Source: Streptomyces sp. SCUT-3 (GTDB taxonomy: Bacteria; Actinomycetota; Actinomycetes; Streptomycetales; Streptomycetaceae). From it: 64,000 nt of DNA. The stretch covers positions 5,590,501 to 5,654,500 of the forward strand of contig NZ_CP046907.1 in NCBI RefSeq assembly GCF_014083985.1, read 5' to 3'. The notes below the pieces were generated by a model. It was not told where the DNA came from. It did no database searches and worked only from the letters and a program-made list of their open reading frames with translations. Positions 1-8,025 of the stretch are shown here, piece by piece. The position numbers and the translations under genes were made by a program. Numbering within the stretch: the first letter of the stretch is position 1; each line of letters opens with the position of its first letter.

Positions 1-21
1 GCTCACACCGACGGCCGCCTG

Positions 22-1665
22 CTACGGGCGGGGTGCGATCAGGCGGTGGAGCGCCGCGCCCCGGCCGCCGGTGACGGCGCCGTCCGCCCGTTCCCGCGTG
101 GATCCGCCCTTCCCCGGCCGCCTCGGCGCCGGGGGCGGGGGCGCGTCGCAGACGGCGTCCGGGCCGGCCTTGGCGCGCGGCAGCCTGCCGTCGGCCAGGT
201 AGTCGACCAGGTACCGGTCCATGCAGGCGTTGCCGCTGAACGAGACGCCGTGGTTGGCGCCGCCGTCCTCGACCACCAGCCGGGAGCGTCCGAGCAGCCG
301 GTGCATGGCGGCGGCGCCCCGGTAGGGGGTGGCGGCGTCCTCGCCGGCCTGGAGCAGCAGGGCCGGGGGGATCCGGTGGTTCTCCACGTCCGGCGGGGTC
401 AGGGACGGGGCGGGCCAGAAGGCGCACTGCGCGTTGTACCAGGTGTTGTTCCAGGTCAGGAATGGTGACTTGGCGTGCGCCTTCCGGGCGTCGGCGCGCC
501 AGGCGGACCAGGAGCGCGGCCAGCGCGCGTCGCGGCACCCCACGGCCGCGTAGACGCTGAACCCGTTGTTCCCGGCGGCGTCCACGGCGGCGAGCGAGTC
601 GTACAGCCCGACCAGGGGGCCCTCGTCGCCCTCGTTGGCCCAGGCCGCGAAGCCGGCGGCCAGGTCGGGCCAGTGGCCGTCGTAGTAGCCGCCGTGCGCG
701 AAGGTGTCCTCCAGTTCGCCCGGGCCCACCCGGCCCCCGGCCGGGCGGGCGCGCACGGCCTCGCGCATCTCGTACCACCTGGCCTCGACCCGCGCCGGGT
801 CGGTGCCCAGGCGGTAGACCGCGTCGTGCTCGGCGACCCAGGCCGCGAACGCCTTGTGGCGGGCGTCGAAGGCGTGGTTCTGCTCGAGGTTCGCGTCGTA
901 CCAGACGGCCTCGGGGTCGACGACGCTGTCGAACACCAGCCGCCGCACGCGCTCGGGGAACAGCCGCGCGTAGACGGCGCCGAGGTAGGTGCCGTAGGAG
1001 TAGCCGAGGTAGTTGACCCGCTCCGCCCCGAGCGCGGCGCGCAGGAGGTCCATGTCGCGGGCGGTGCTCACGGTGTCGACGTGCCGGAGCGTCCTGCCGT
1101 GCTTCGCGCCGCAGGTCGCGGCGAAGGACCTGACCCGCTGGAGGTTCGCGGTCTCCTCGGCGCGGTTGCGCGGCACGGGGTCGGGGCGCACCGGGGCGAA
1201 GTGGCGGGGGGCGCAGTCCAGTGAGGGCTCGCTGCGGCCGACGCCGCGCGGGTCGAACCCGACCACGTCGTACTGGGCGGCCACCTCCTCGGGCAGTGAG
1301 CCGGCGACGAACCCGGCCAGGTCCAGGCCGCTGCCGCCCGGACCGCCGGGGTTGACCAGCAGGGGTCCCTGGAAGGTCTTCGCGGTGTGCGGGACGCGGG
1401 AGAGCGCGAGGGTGATCCTCTCGCCGTCCGGGCGCGCGTGGTCCAGTGGCACCCGCAGGGTGCCGCACTGCAGCGTCGGCTGCTTGTCGGTGCCGCACTC
1501 CCTCCAGGAGATGCGGCCGGTCCCCGCGGGGGCGGCCGCCCGCGCCCGGTCCTGCGGCGGTGCTCCGGCGGGTGCCGCTCCCGCGGCGGCCGGCGGTGCG
1601 CCGGGTACGAGCAGTCCTGCCGCTGCGGTGGCCAGGGCGACGGCCGCTGCCGCGTGTCTTCTCAC
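22..1665 (-). CDS. Secreted alpha/beta hydrolase, tripeptidyl-aminopeptidase-like
   Basis: The 547-aa product has an Ala-rich export signal over roughly residues 1-35, starting RRHAAAAVAL. The alpha/beta-hydrolase core has the oxyanion segment NPGGPGGSG and the nucleophile elbow GYSYG with Ser about residue 223. The C-terminal TAP-like part carries GEDAATP and NHGV, which supply the expected acid and histidine. This is the architecture of secreted actinomycete tripeptidyl aminopeptidases (SlpD/SlpE type), which remove N-terminal peptides outside the cell. I chose the GTG start because GGAG lies 6 nt upstream and the signal peptide begins there; longer in-frame readings are low complexity. The substrate is inferred from the family only. 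Confidence 0.88.
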   Translation of the reverse strand: MRRHAAAAVALATAAAGLLVPGAPPAAAGAAPAGAPPQDRARAAAPAGTGRISWRECGTDKQPTLQCGTLRVPLDHARPDGERITLALSRVPHTAKTFQGPLLVNPGGPGGSGLDLAGFVAGSLPEEVAAQYDVVGFDPRGVGRSEPSLDCAPRHFAPVRPDPVPRNRAEETANLQRVRSFAATCGAKHGRTLRHVDTVSTARDMDLLRAALGAERVNYLGYSYGTYLGAVYARLFPERVRRLVFDSVVDPEAVWYDANLEQNHAFDARHKAFAAWVAEHDAVYRLGTDPARVEARWYEMREAVRARPAGGRVGPGELEDTFAHGGYYDGHWPDLAAGFAAWANEGDEGPLVGLYDSLAAVDAAGNNGFSVYAAVGCRDARWPRSWSAWRADARKAHAKSPFLTWNNTWYNAQCAFWPAPSLTPPDVENHRIPPALLLQAGEDAATPYRGAAAMHRLLGRSRLVVEDGGANHGVSFSGNACMDRYLVDYLADGRLPRAKAGPDAVCDAPPPPAPRRPGKGGSTRERADGAVTGGRGAALHRLIAPRP

Positions 1666-1964
1666 AAGGTCTCCGGTACGGGTGGGGGCTGGGGCGCGAA
1701 CGGCGTTGCCGCCGTTGTTGGTTGATGCTGTCTCATTCGTCGCCCCCGGGGCGGTATTTTCCCGCTTTCCGCGTGTGGCTCCCTGTCCGTGCCGTCCTGT
1801 CCGCGGCGGGGCCGGCGGGGGCGGCTGCCCGGCGGACCGCCCGATACGCGCGCGATCGGAGAAGAACGGTCGATTTCGATCCGTGACGATCGGTGCCGGT
1901 CGCAATTTTTCGCACACTCCTTCATGTGCCGGACGAATTTGCCGCAGTGGGTGCAGTCGGGCAC
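1662..1964 (-). CDS. Possible small Cys/His-rich protein upstream of the hydrolase
   Basis: A 100-codon frame opens with GTG, and its first 25 residues hold a zinc-finger-like pattern (C-x2-C, then H, C, C and DRH) in locally lower-GC DNA. Its stop codon overlaps the GTG start of the hydrolase by the GTGA arrangement used elsewhere in this window for coupled genes. Against it: the second half is Pro/Arg-rich and looks non-coding, and no good ribosome binding site is visible. It may be only leader sequence or a remnant. No function is assigned. Confidence 0.22.
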   Translation of the reverse strand: MPDCTHCGKFVRHMKECAKNCDRHRSSRIEIDRSSPIARVSGGPPGSRPRRPRRGQDGTDREPHAESGKIPPRGRRMRQHQPTTAATPFAPQPPPVPETL

Positions 1965-2067
1965 ATGACTTCACTAGCCTTCGGTGTCGCTGGTCCCACG
2001 TTCCGTGACCGCGAGGGAGGCGTGTCCCGGCGCGTGTGCCGGTCGGGGACGCGAGGAGGAGTTCGGT
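1666..2067. other. Divergent intergenic region, hydrolase / roadblock cassette
   Basis: About 400 bp separate the two divergent transcription units. The part from about 1880 to 1990 is less GC-rich than its surroundings. It contains a TAGCCT -10-like hexamer (1975-1980) pointing at the roadblock gene. No convincing -35 element or palindrome was seen. The low-confidence Cys-rich frame lies inside it on the minus strand. Confidence 0.4.
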
Positions 2068-2463
2068 GTGCCCGGTATGGACGAGTGCCTGTCGGAGGCC
2101 ATGGCGATGCCCGGGGCCCTCGTGGCGGGCCTGGTCGACTGGACCAGCGGACTCGCCCTGGGCGCACTCGGGGGAGCGGACCCGCAGGAGCACGAGGCGG
2201 CCGCTGCCGACGCCGCCGAGGTGGTCCGGGCGGTCGCCGAGAGCCCCACGTTCACCGCGGCGGGCCCCGGGGCCGCCGGCCCCGAGGCGCCGCTCGAGGA
2301 CGTCATCGTCACCTCGGCGGCCGCCTACCACCTGGTGCGCTTCGTCGACACCGCCTTCGACAGCAGGCTCTTCCTCTACGTGCGGCTGGACCGCGCCACC
2401 GCCAACCTCGCCCTCGCCCGCATGGTCCTGCGCGACCTGGCCGAACGGCTCGTACTGGCCTGA
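2068..2463 (+). CDS. Roadblock/LC7-like protein A
   Basis: This 131-aa protein has the roadblock fold pattern: an N-terminal helix and strand ending in DWTSGLALGALGG, a variable middle, and a C-terminal strand-helix LFLYVRLDRATANLALAR. It aligns in the same order with the product at 3683-4057, so the two are paralogues. Roadblock proteins (MglB, CvnB) usually regulate small Ras-like GTPases, but no GTPase is encoded here. The GTG start is chosen because GAGGAGGA lies 7 nt upstream; the earlier ATG has no such site. The middle segment is Ala/Gly-rich and more diverged than in the paralogue. It is probably the first gene of a three-gene cassette. Confidence 0.72.
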   Translation: MPGMDECLSEAMAMPGALVAGLVDWTSGLALGALGGADPQEHEAAAADAAEVVRAVAESPTFTAAGPGAAGPEAPLEDVIVTSAAAYHLVRFVDTAFDSRLFLYVRLDRATANLALARMVLRDLAERLVLA

Positions 2464-2510
2464 CGAGGGGGAGGGCGGGCCACTGAGACAGCAGAGCAGG
2501 AGGGAAGCCG

Positions 2511-3482
2511 ATGCGGCAGCCGGCCGGTGCGCGCGGCGCGCACGACGCGCACGACGAGAGCGCCCGGCCGTCGGCGGCCGGGCCGCCGCGCGGGAGCCGC
2601 CCCGCCCGTCCGGCGCCCGCCGTGCACCCGGCGCGCCACCTCCTCGGCCGGCTGGCCGAGCAGCGCGCCACCGGGGCCCTGCGGGGCCCGGCCGGCACGG
2701 TCTACCTCGTCGACGGAGCGGTGCAGCACGCCGAGAGCCCCTGCGCACCGCACCTGGACGTGCTGCTGACCGCCTGCGGCAAGATCTCCCCGCAGGCGTG
2801 GGAGGAGTCCGTGCGCGCCGCGGCCCCCGCCCACCGGGTGGGCCGGTACCTGGTCGAGAACGGCCGGCTCACCCGGGGCGAGCTGGAGCTGTGCCACCTG
2901 GTGGCGCTGTACGACGCCGCGTTCTTCGCCCTCTCGGGCGGCACCGGCCGGGACGCGGCGGGCCTCGGCGAGTACGGGTTCGAGCCCGGCGCCGTGCACT
3001 GGCTGGGGCCGGTCCTGCCGGTGCCGGTGCCGTCGCTGGTCCGTGAGACCGAGCGGCGCGGGGCGCTGCTGGACCGCCTGTCCGACTGGTCCCGTCTGGA
3101 CGCGGCCGCGGTGGTGCCGCGCCCGCGCCCGGTCGGCTGCCGTCGGCTGCCCACCCCCGGGCAGCGCCGCCTGCTGGAGGCGGCCGACGGCCGCCGCACC
3201 CCGGCCGACATCGCCCGGCTGCTGGGGCGTCCGGCGTACGCCACGGTGCTGGACGTGCGGCGGCTGGCGGCGGCGGGACTGGTCGCGGCGCCGGACCGCC
3301 CCGCGCCCCCGGCGCCCCAGCGCCGGTCCGGGGCCGCCGCACCGGGAGGGGCGGCCCCCGCAGCCGGGGCCTCCGCCTCCCGGCGGGGCTCCGTCCGGGC
3401 CCGCGCGGAGGCGGCGGCCGACTCCGACCCCGGCGTGTCCCTGCTGATCCGCATCCGCAACGCGCTGGAGGCCCGGCTGTGA
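2511..3482 (+). CDS. DUF4388 (PATAN-like) domain protein
   Basis: This 323-aa protein has, over residues 35-140, the DUF4388/PATAN pattern: HLLGRLAEQRATGALRG followed by GTVYLVDGAVQHAESP. The family is found in GTPase and two-component signalling systems and is thought to mediate protein contacts. A central region (residues 200-255) resembles a winged-helix unit, with LLEAADGRRTPADIARLLGR and VRRLAAAGLV. The C-terminal 60 residues are Ala/Pro-rich linker ending in a short helix. It lies 47 bp after roadblock A and 200 bp before roadblock B, with GGAGGGAAG before its ATG. The domain call is from pattern recognition; function is unknown. Confidence 0.62.
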   Translation: MRQPAGARGAHDAHDESARPSAAGPPRGSRPARPAPAVHPARHLLGRLAEQRATGALRGPAGTVYLVDGAVQHAESPCAPHLDVLLTACGKISPQAWEESVRAAAPAHRVGRYLVENGRLTRGELELCHLVALYDAAFFALSGGTGRDAAGLGEYGFEPGAVHWLGPVLPVPVPSLVRETERRGALLDRLSDWSRLDAAAVVPRPRPVGCRRLPTPGQRRLLEAADGRRTPADIARLLGRPAYATVLDVRRLAAAGLVAAPDRPAPPAPQRRSGAAAPGGAAPAAGASASRRGSVRARAEAAADSDPGVSLLIRIRNALEARL

Positions 3483-3682
3483 CCCCCGGCCCCGCGCGGT
3501 CCGCGGCGGCCCACCGCTGCCACGACCCCCCTCGCCCCACCCGCCCGCGTCCGGCCCCCGGCCGATCCGTCCGATCCGTCCGAACCCCGTCCGATCCCGC
3601 ATCCCGGCCGTACGGCAGGGAGCCGCCGCGAGGCAGTCCCCGCGGCCGTGCACGACAGACACCGAAAGGACCGCAAGCCACC

Positions 3683-4057
3683 ATGGCGAACACCGAAACG
3701 GCGCTGAAGGAAGCAATGACGTCCATCGAGGGCGCCATAGGCGTCGCGCTGGTCGACTACAACAGCGGAATGGCCCTGGGAACCCTGGGAGGGGGCAAGG
3801 AGCTCGACCTCAACGTCGCGGCGGCCGGCAACACCGACGTCATGCGGGCCAAGGTCCGGGCGATGGAGATGCTCAACATCCAGGAGTCCATCGAGGACAT
3901 CCTGATTACCCTGGGCAGCCAGTACCACCTCATGAGGCCGCTGACCGGCCGTTCCGGCAAGGGGCTGTTCCTCTACCTGGCGCTGGACAGGAAGCGGGCC
4001 AACCTGGCCATGGCCCGCCACCGGCTGCGCGCCGTCGAGGAGTCCCTGGAGGTCTGA
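3683..4057 (+). CDS. Roadblock/LC7-like protein B
   Basis: The 124-aa product is the better-conserved of the two roadblock-like paralogues. It has ALVDYNSGMALGTLGG near the N-terminus, a central helix after DVMRAKVRAMEML, and the C-terminal strand-helix LFLYLALDRKRANLAMAR. Such domains dimerise and often act on small GTPases. AAAGGA lies about 13 nt before the ATG, which is rather far. The gene ends just before a very strong hairpin (4076-4133). The 200-bp gap before it holds no gene and may carry its own promoter. Partner proteins are unknown. Confidence 0.75.
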   Translation: MANTETALKEAMTSIEGAIGVALVDYNSGMALGTLGGGKELDLNVAAAGNTDVMRAKVRAMEMLNIQESIEDILITLGSQYHLMRPLTGRSGKGLFLYLALDRKRANLAMARHRLRAVEESLEV

Positions 4058-4075
4058 GGACGGCGGGAGGAACGG

Positions 4076-4133
4076 CGGCGGGCCGGTGCGTCCGCCCGGG
4101 GACGGCTCCCCGGGCGGACGCACCGGCCCGCCG
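4076..4133. terminator. Bidirectional terminator hairpin, perfect 27-bp stem
   Basis: Positions 4076-4102 and 4107-4133 are perfect reverse complements around a CGGC loop. The element sits between the convergent ends of roadblock B and the acyl-CoA dehydrogenase gene. There is no U-tract, which is usual in actinomycetes. Confidence 0.85.
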
Positions 4134-4142
4134 GTCCCGGTG

Positions 4143-5867
4143 TCAGGGATTCATCTCGTAGGCGCCCGACAGGGCCTCCACCCGCTCCCAGACCCGGCCG
4201 GACCGCTGCGCGTCGCACGCCGGACGGCGCACCGCCGACAGCGCCCACTCCTGCTGGCCGGCGGTCGCGCCGTCCTTGCCGTGCAGTTCGACGGCGTGGG
4301 CGGAGAAGTCGCGCACCAGCACGGCGAACAGCTCGTCCAGGACGTCCTCGTCCAGCCCGGTCAGCCTCGCCTGCTCCAGCACCAGCTGGCCGTAGACGAC
4401 CAGGGCGAACAGGTGGCCGACCGACAGCAGCAGGTCCAGGTCCTTCCCCTGCTCCTTCCCCGGCGCGTCGCCCGAGGCGGCGAAGGCGGCCAGCGCGTCG
4501 GCCTGCCCGCGCAGCAGGGCGACGTTCGGCAGGTGCGCGAACGCGTCGTAGGCGGGCCGCCAGTCGTGGAAGCGGACGGACCCCAGTCCGCGCGCCGGGC
4601 CCTGGGCGAACAGGAACGCGTCGTCCGCGGCGTCCAGGCGGGTGGGGACGGGCTCGAATTCCGCCGGGGCCAGCAGGTGGTTGCCGAGGAACTTCAGGAT
4701 CAGCGACAGGTTGACGTGCACCGTGCCCTCGAGCTTGGGCAGTCCGCGGATCTCGGTCGCCGCCTGCGCGAAGTAGGTGTCCTTCTCGAAGCCCTTGGCC
4801 GCGATGACGTCCCACAGCAGGTCGACGACCTTCTCGCCCTCGGTGGTCACCTTCATCTTGGTCATCGGGTTGAACAGCAGGTACCGGCGGTCCTCGGGGC
4901 CGGCCGAGCGGAAGTAGTCCACCGCCCGGTCGCTGAACAGCCGCATGGCCACCAGCCGCAGGTAGGCGTCGGTCAGCTCGCGGCGCACGTGCGTGAACGC
5001 GGTGACCGGCCGGCCGTACAGGACGCGGTTGTGCGCGTGGGTGACGGCCTCGTACAGGGCGTGCTCGGCGATGCCGACGGAGGCCGTGCACAGGTTGAAT
5101 TTTCCTACATTGACCGTGTTCAGCGCCGCGTCGAAGGCGGCCTGCCCGGTGTGCAGGACGTCCTCGGCGCGCACCGGGTAGTCCTGGAGCCGGAACTCGC
5201 TGACGTACTTCTGCGAGTCGACGACGTTCTTGACCAGGTGGTAGTCGGGGTGGCGGCTGTCGGCGGCGAAGAAGACGTACCCCTCGGGGCCCTCGACGTC
5301 CGCCCGGCGCCCGAAGACCGAGACCAGGCCGGCCGCGTTGCCGTTGCCGATGTAGTACTTGCCCCCGTTGGCGCGGAAGCCGCCCTCGCCGTCGGGGGTG
5401 AGGACCATGTCGGTGCTGTAGATGTCGGCGCCGTGCTCCTTCTCCGACAGGCCGAAGGCGAACACCTCGCCCGCGTCGAGGAGTTCGGCGGCCCTGGCGC
5501 GGGCGGCGGCGTTCCCGCTCTGCCACACCGGCCCCAGCCCGAGGACGGTGACCTGCCAGGTGTACCAGTAGTTGAGGCCGTAGAAGCCGAGGATCTCGCT
5601 GAGGGCCGCGTTCCGGGAGGTGTCCCAGCGCTTGTCCGGGTTGCCCCCGGCCTGCGCGGCCGGGGTCATGAAGGTGGCGAACAGTCCCTCCTCGGCCGCG
5701 AACTCCAAGAAGTCGGAGTACCAGGCGCGGTCCAGGTAGTCGGCGACCAGCCTCCGCTTGCCGCGCGACTCGAACCAGTCGATCGTGGCGCGCAGCAGGC
5801 GGCGCGTCTCGTCGTCGAAGTGCGAGGGGTCGTAGGTGTGCGGGTTGAACAGCAGCGGGTCCGCCAT
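4143..5867 (-). CDS. Acyl-CoA dehydrogenase family protein
   Basis: The 574-aa protein follows the acyl-CoA dehydrogenase order: an N-terminal helical domain, the FAD/substrate beta-domain with GLSEKEHGADIYSTDM (about residues 150-170), and a long C-terminal helical domain including NVGKFNLCTASVG and AAKGFEKDTYF. These flavoenzymes form an alpha-beta double bond in acyl-CoA substrates. At 574 aa it is longer than the usual 380-400 aa, with an extended C-terminal part, so it belongs to a large-subunit subfamily. It follows the PadR gene by 61 bp on the same strand and is probably co-transcribed with it. AGAGGA lies 8 nt before the ATG. The acyl substrate cannot be told from sequence. Confidence 0.87.
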   Translation of the reverse strand: MADPLLFNPHTYDPSHFDDETRRLLRATIDWFESRGKRRLVADYLDRAWYSDFLEFAAEEGLFATFMTPAAQAGGNPDKRWDTSRNAALSEILGFYGLNYWYTWQVTVLGLGPVWQSGNAAARARAAELLDAGEVFAFGLSEKEHGADIYSTDMVLTPDGEGGFRANGGKYYIGNGNAAGLVSVFGRRADVEGPEGYVFFAADSRHPDYHLVKNVVDSQKYVSEFRLQDYPVRAEDVLHTGQAAFDAALNTVNVGKFNLCTASVGIAEHALYEAVTHAHNRVLYGRPVTAFTHVRRELTDAYLRLVAMRLFSDRAVDYFRSAGPEDRRYLLFNPMTKMKVTTEGEKVVDLLWDVIAAKGFEKDTYFAQAATEIRGLPKLEGTVHVNLSLILKFLGNHLLAPAEFEPVPTRLDAADDAFLFAQGPARGLGSVRFHDWRPAYDAFAHLPNVALLRGQADALAAFAASGDAPGKEQGKDLDLLLSVGHLFALVVYGQLVLEQARLTGLDEDVLDELFAVLVRDFSAHAVELHGKDGATAGQQEWALSAVRRPACDAQRSGRVWERVEALSGAYEMNP

Positions 5868-5928
5868 GTGCGGGTCCTCTTCCTGGTCGCCGGAAAACGG
5901 TCGGGGTGGCCGGCGGTGCGCGGCCGGC

Positions 5929-6486
5929 TCAGCTCTCGGCGCGCCCGGCCCGGATCCGGTGCAGGACGGCCAGCACCTCGTCCAGCCAGGCCAGGGTCAT
6001 CCGCTCGTACTCGATCCCGCCGCGCAGCACCACGTGCACCAGGGCCGCGCCGTCGTCCAGCGACGCCGGGTCGGGGAAGTCGCGGGCCTCGCCGGTGAGG
6101 TACTCCTCCAGGCGCGCGGAGTGCGCCGCCCGGTGCCGCTCGACCTCGCCGATCAGGTCCGCCGGGTCGGAGAAGGCCGCGCCGCGGACCTTCACGGCCA
6201 GGCCGTGCCGCAGGGTGGCCGGCTCCACGGGTTCGCGCAGCCAGTCCGCCAGGGCCCGGTGGCCCTGCGGGGTGACCGAGTGGACCTTCTTGTCCGGGCG
6301 GCCCTCCTGGGCCACCTCGCGCACCTCGATCCACCCGTCGCCCTCCATGCGCTTGAGCACGCGGTAGATCTGCTGGTGGGTGGCGGTCCAGAAGTACCCG
6401 ATGGAGCGGTCGAACCGCCGGGCCAGCTCGTATCCGGAGCCCGGCTTCTCCAGCAGGGACACCAGGATCGCGTACTCGAGAGCCAT
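5929..6486 (-). CDS. PadR family transcriptional regulator
   Basis: The 185-aa protein begins with the PadR winged helix (ALEYAILVSLLEKPGSGYEL, then IYRVLKRMEGDGWIEV) and continues with the C-terminal helical Vir-like dimerisation domain. PadR proteins usually repress their own operon and detach on ligand binding. I chose the ATG at 6484-6486 because AGGA sits 8 nt upstream; an ATG three codons earlier overlaps that site. A perfect palindrome (6502-6517) lies 15 bp upstream of the start and is the probable operator. It most likely controls the downstream acyl-CoA dehydrogenase and perhaps the divergent hydrolase gene. Confidence 0.88.
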   Translation of the reverse strand: MALEYAILVSLLEKPGSGYELARRFDRSIGYFWTATHQQIYRVLKRMEGDGWIEVREVAQEGRPDKKVHSVTPQGHRALADWLREPVEPATLRHGLAVKVRGAAFSDPADLIGEVERHRAAHSARLEEYLTGEARDFPDPASLDDGAALVHVVLRGGIEYERMTLAWLDEVLAVLHRIRAGRAES

Positions 6487-6501
6487 GCCGAGCATCCTGC
6501 T

Positions 6502-6517
6502 ATGCAACGAGTTGCAT
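6502..6517. promoter_or_regulatory. Palindromic operator upstream of the PadR gene
   Basis: ATGCAAC and GTTGCAT form a perfect inverted repeat around GA, immediately upstream of the PadR start. PadR regulators bind ATGnnn...nnnCAT-type palindromes, so this is the best candidate operator. It lies between the divergent PadR and isochorismatase-family genes. Confidence 0.72.
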
Positions 6518-6632
6518 GAACAAGGCGGGACGGTATGGACTGCGTCACGTCCCCGTCCGGCGAGGGGCCCCGACCGCACCCCGCCGGACCGGGCCGGCAT
6601 GACACCCGCCGCCCGCGGGGAACACGCTCCCC

Positions 6633-7172
6633 ATGTCCCGCACCGCACTGATCGTCATCGACATGATCAACTCGTACGACCATCCGGACGCGGAGGCCCT
6701 GGTGCCGTCGGTCCGCTCCGCCCTGCCCGGCGTGCGCACGCTGCTGGACCGGGCCCGCGAGGAGGGGGTGCCGGACATCTACGTCAACGACAACTTCGGC
6801 CGGTGGCGCTCCCACCACGACGAGATCCTCCGGAACGTGCTCTCCGGCCCGCACGCCGACCTCGTCGAACCGGTCCGCCCGGGCCCGGAGTCGATGTTCG
6901 TCGTCAAGGCCCGGCACTCGATCTTCTACCAGACGCCCCTGGAGTACCTCCTGCAGCAGGAGGGCGTCGACCGCGTCGTGCTGTGCGGGCAGGTCACCGA
7001 GCAGTGCGTGCTCTACTCGGCCCTGGACGCGCACATCCGCCGCCTGCGGGTGTGCGTGCCCGAGGACGCGGTCGCCCACATCCACCCCGACCTGGCCGAG
7101 GCCGCGCTGCGCATGATGGAGCGGAACATGGGCGCCGAGATCTGCACCGCCGGGCAGGTGCGGCTGCGCTGA
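6633..7172 (+). CDS. Isochorismatase-family cysteine hydrolase
   Basis: The 179-aa single-domain protein carries the cysteine hydrolase triad in order: Asp10 in LIVIDMINSY, Lys92 in FVVKARHS and Cys125 in VTEQCV, with the usual cis-peptide region VLCGQVTE. The family hydrolyses vinyl ethers, amides or N-carbamoyl groups. Without a phosphopantetheine carrier domain it is more likely a nicotinamidase- or amidase-like enzyme than an EntB isochorismatase. GGGGA lies shortly upstream of the ATG. It diverges from the PadR gene across the palindromic operator and ends before a clear terminator. Confidence 0.88.
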   Translation: MSRTALIVIDMINSYDHPDAEALVPSVRSALPGVRTLLDRAREEGVPDIYVNDNFGRWRSHHDEILRNVLSGPHADLVEPVRPGPESMFVVKARHSIFYQTPLEYLLQQEGVDRVVLCGQVTEQCVLYSALDAHIRRLRVCVPEDAVAHIHPDLAEAALRMMERNMGAEICTAGQVRLR

Positions 7173-7218
7173 CCGCGGAGGCGGGCCCGCCCGCGGGAAG
7201 GCGGCGGGAAGCACAAGG

Positions 7219-7245
7219 GGCCGGGACCCTTGACGGGTCCCGGCC
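7219..7245. terminator. Terminator between convergent genes
   Basis: An 11-bp perfect stem (7219-7229 with 7235-7245) closes a TTGAC loop. It lies after the isochorismatase-family gene and before the 3' end of the minus-strand gene at 7312. Confidence 0.75.
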
Positions 7246-7311
7246 GGGTGCGGCCCCGTGGCCGACGGCCGGCTGCCCTCCCGGGGGCCGGCGGTCGGCG
7301 GGGGCGGGCCG

Positions 7312-7770
7312 TCAGGCCGCGCGGGCGCTCCGCCGGGGGGCCATCGCGGTCGGGGCCGGCTGCGCCTTCAGCGGGCGCGATCCCGGACCGCCGGCGTGCG
7401 AGAACGGCTGGGTGCGCCAGTCCAGGCCCTCGGGCAGCGTCAGCAGCGCCGCGACGCCCGCGTCGTCGTCCCTGGCCGGCAGTTCGACCGCGGCCTCGTC
7501 CACGCTGCGGCCGGATCCCTTGCAGACCGTCAGCCCGAACGGGTTCCAGGCGGTGGGGCACAGCGCGTGCCGGGGGAGGACGTCCTCGTCGGTGAAGACC
7601 GCGATCGGACGCTCGCAGTCCGGGCACCGAAGCCGGACGATGTCCCAGCTCTCCTCGTCCAGGGCCAACTCCTCATCGATGTCCGGTAGCTCGTCGGGCT
7701 CCGGATCGGGTTCCGCGTCGAACGCGGGCGACGTGCGCTGAGCGCGGGTGCTCCGCTTCAGTGCCGGCAT
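7312..7770 (-). CDS. Conserved hypothetical protein with a zinc-ribbon-like segment
   Basis: The 152-aa protein has a basic N-terminus (PALKRSTRAQR), an acidic stretch (about residues 20-45), then RCPDCERPIAVFTDEDVLPRHALCP with a CxxC and a later Cys that could form part of a metal site. The C-terminal third is low complexity. GGGGGAG lies 4 nt before the ATG at 7768-7770, while a longer in-frame start has no such site. I do not recognise a function. It faces the isochorismatase-family gene across a terminator and is transcribed alone. Confidence 0.66.
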   Translation of the reverse strand: MPALKRSTRAQRTSPAFDAEPDPEPDELPDIDEELALDEESWDIVRLRCPDCERPIAVFTDEDVLPRHALCPTAWNPFGLTVCKGSGRSVDEAAVELPARDDDAGVAALLTLPEGLDWRTQPFSHAGGPGSRPLKAQPAPTAMAPRRSARAA

Positions 7771-8025
7771 GTTTCTCCCCCTCGGGCGATCCCGCAAGGT
7801 TCCTCAAGGCTCCACGGCCTCGACCACAGCAAGCACTTCCCGTCATGTGCCTCTGATAATCGCGCAGTTGACCACGGCCGGAAGTATTGAGTGTGGCGTT
7901 CGTCACACCGGGGCGCTTCCGGCCCCGGAGAGGTTTGCACCTGCTCCCGCGAGTGCGACGGCGCACGCCCCGGTGCACCGCGGCGCACACCGGCGCCTCT
8001 CCGGCCGTGCGGCCGCCGCACCCCG

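Noticed and set aside
3676-3685. GCCACCATGG around the roadblock B start, identical to a eukaryotic Kozak consensus
   Set aside because: Bacterial translation does not use it, and the surrounding DNA is actinomycete. Chance similarity.
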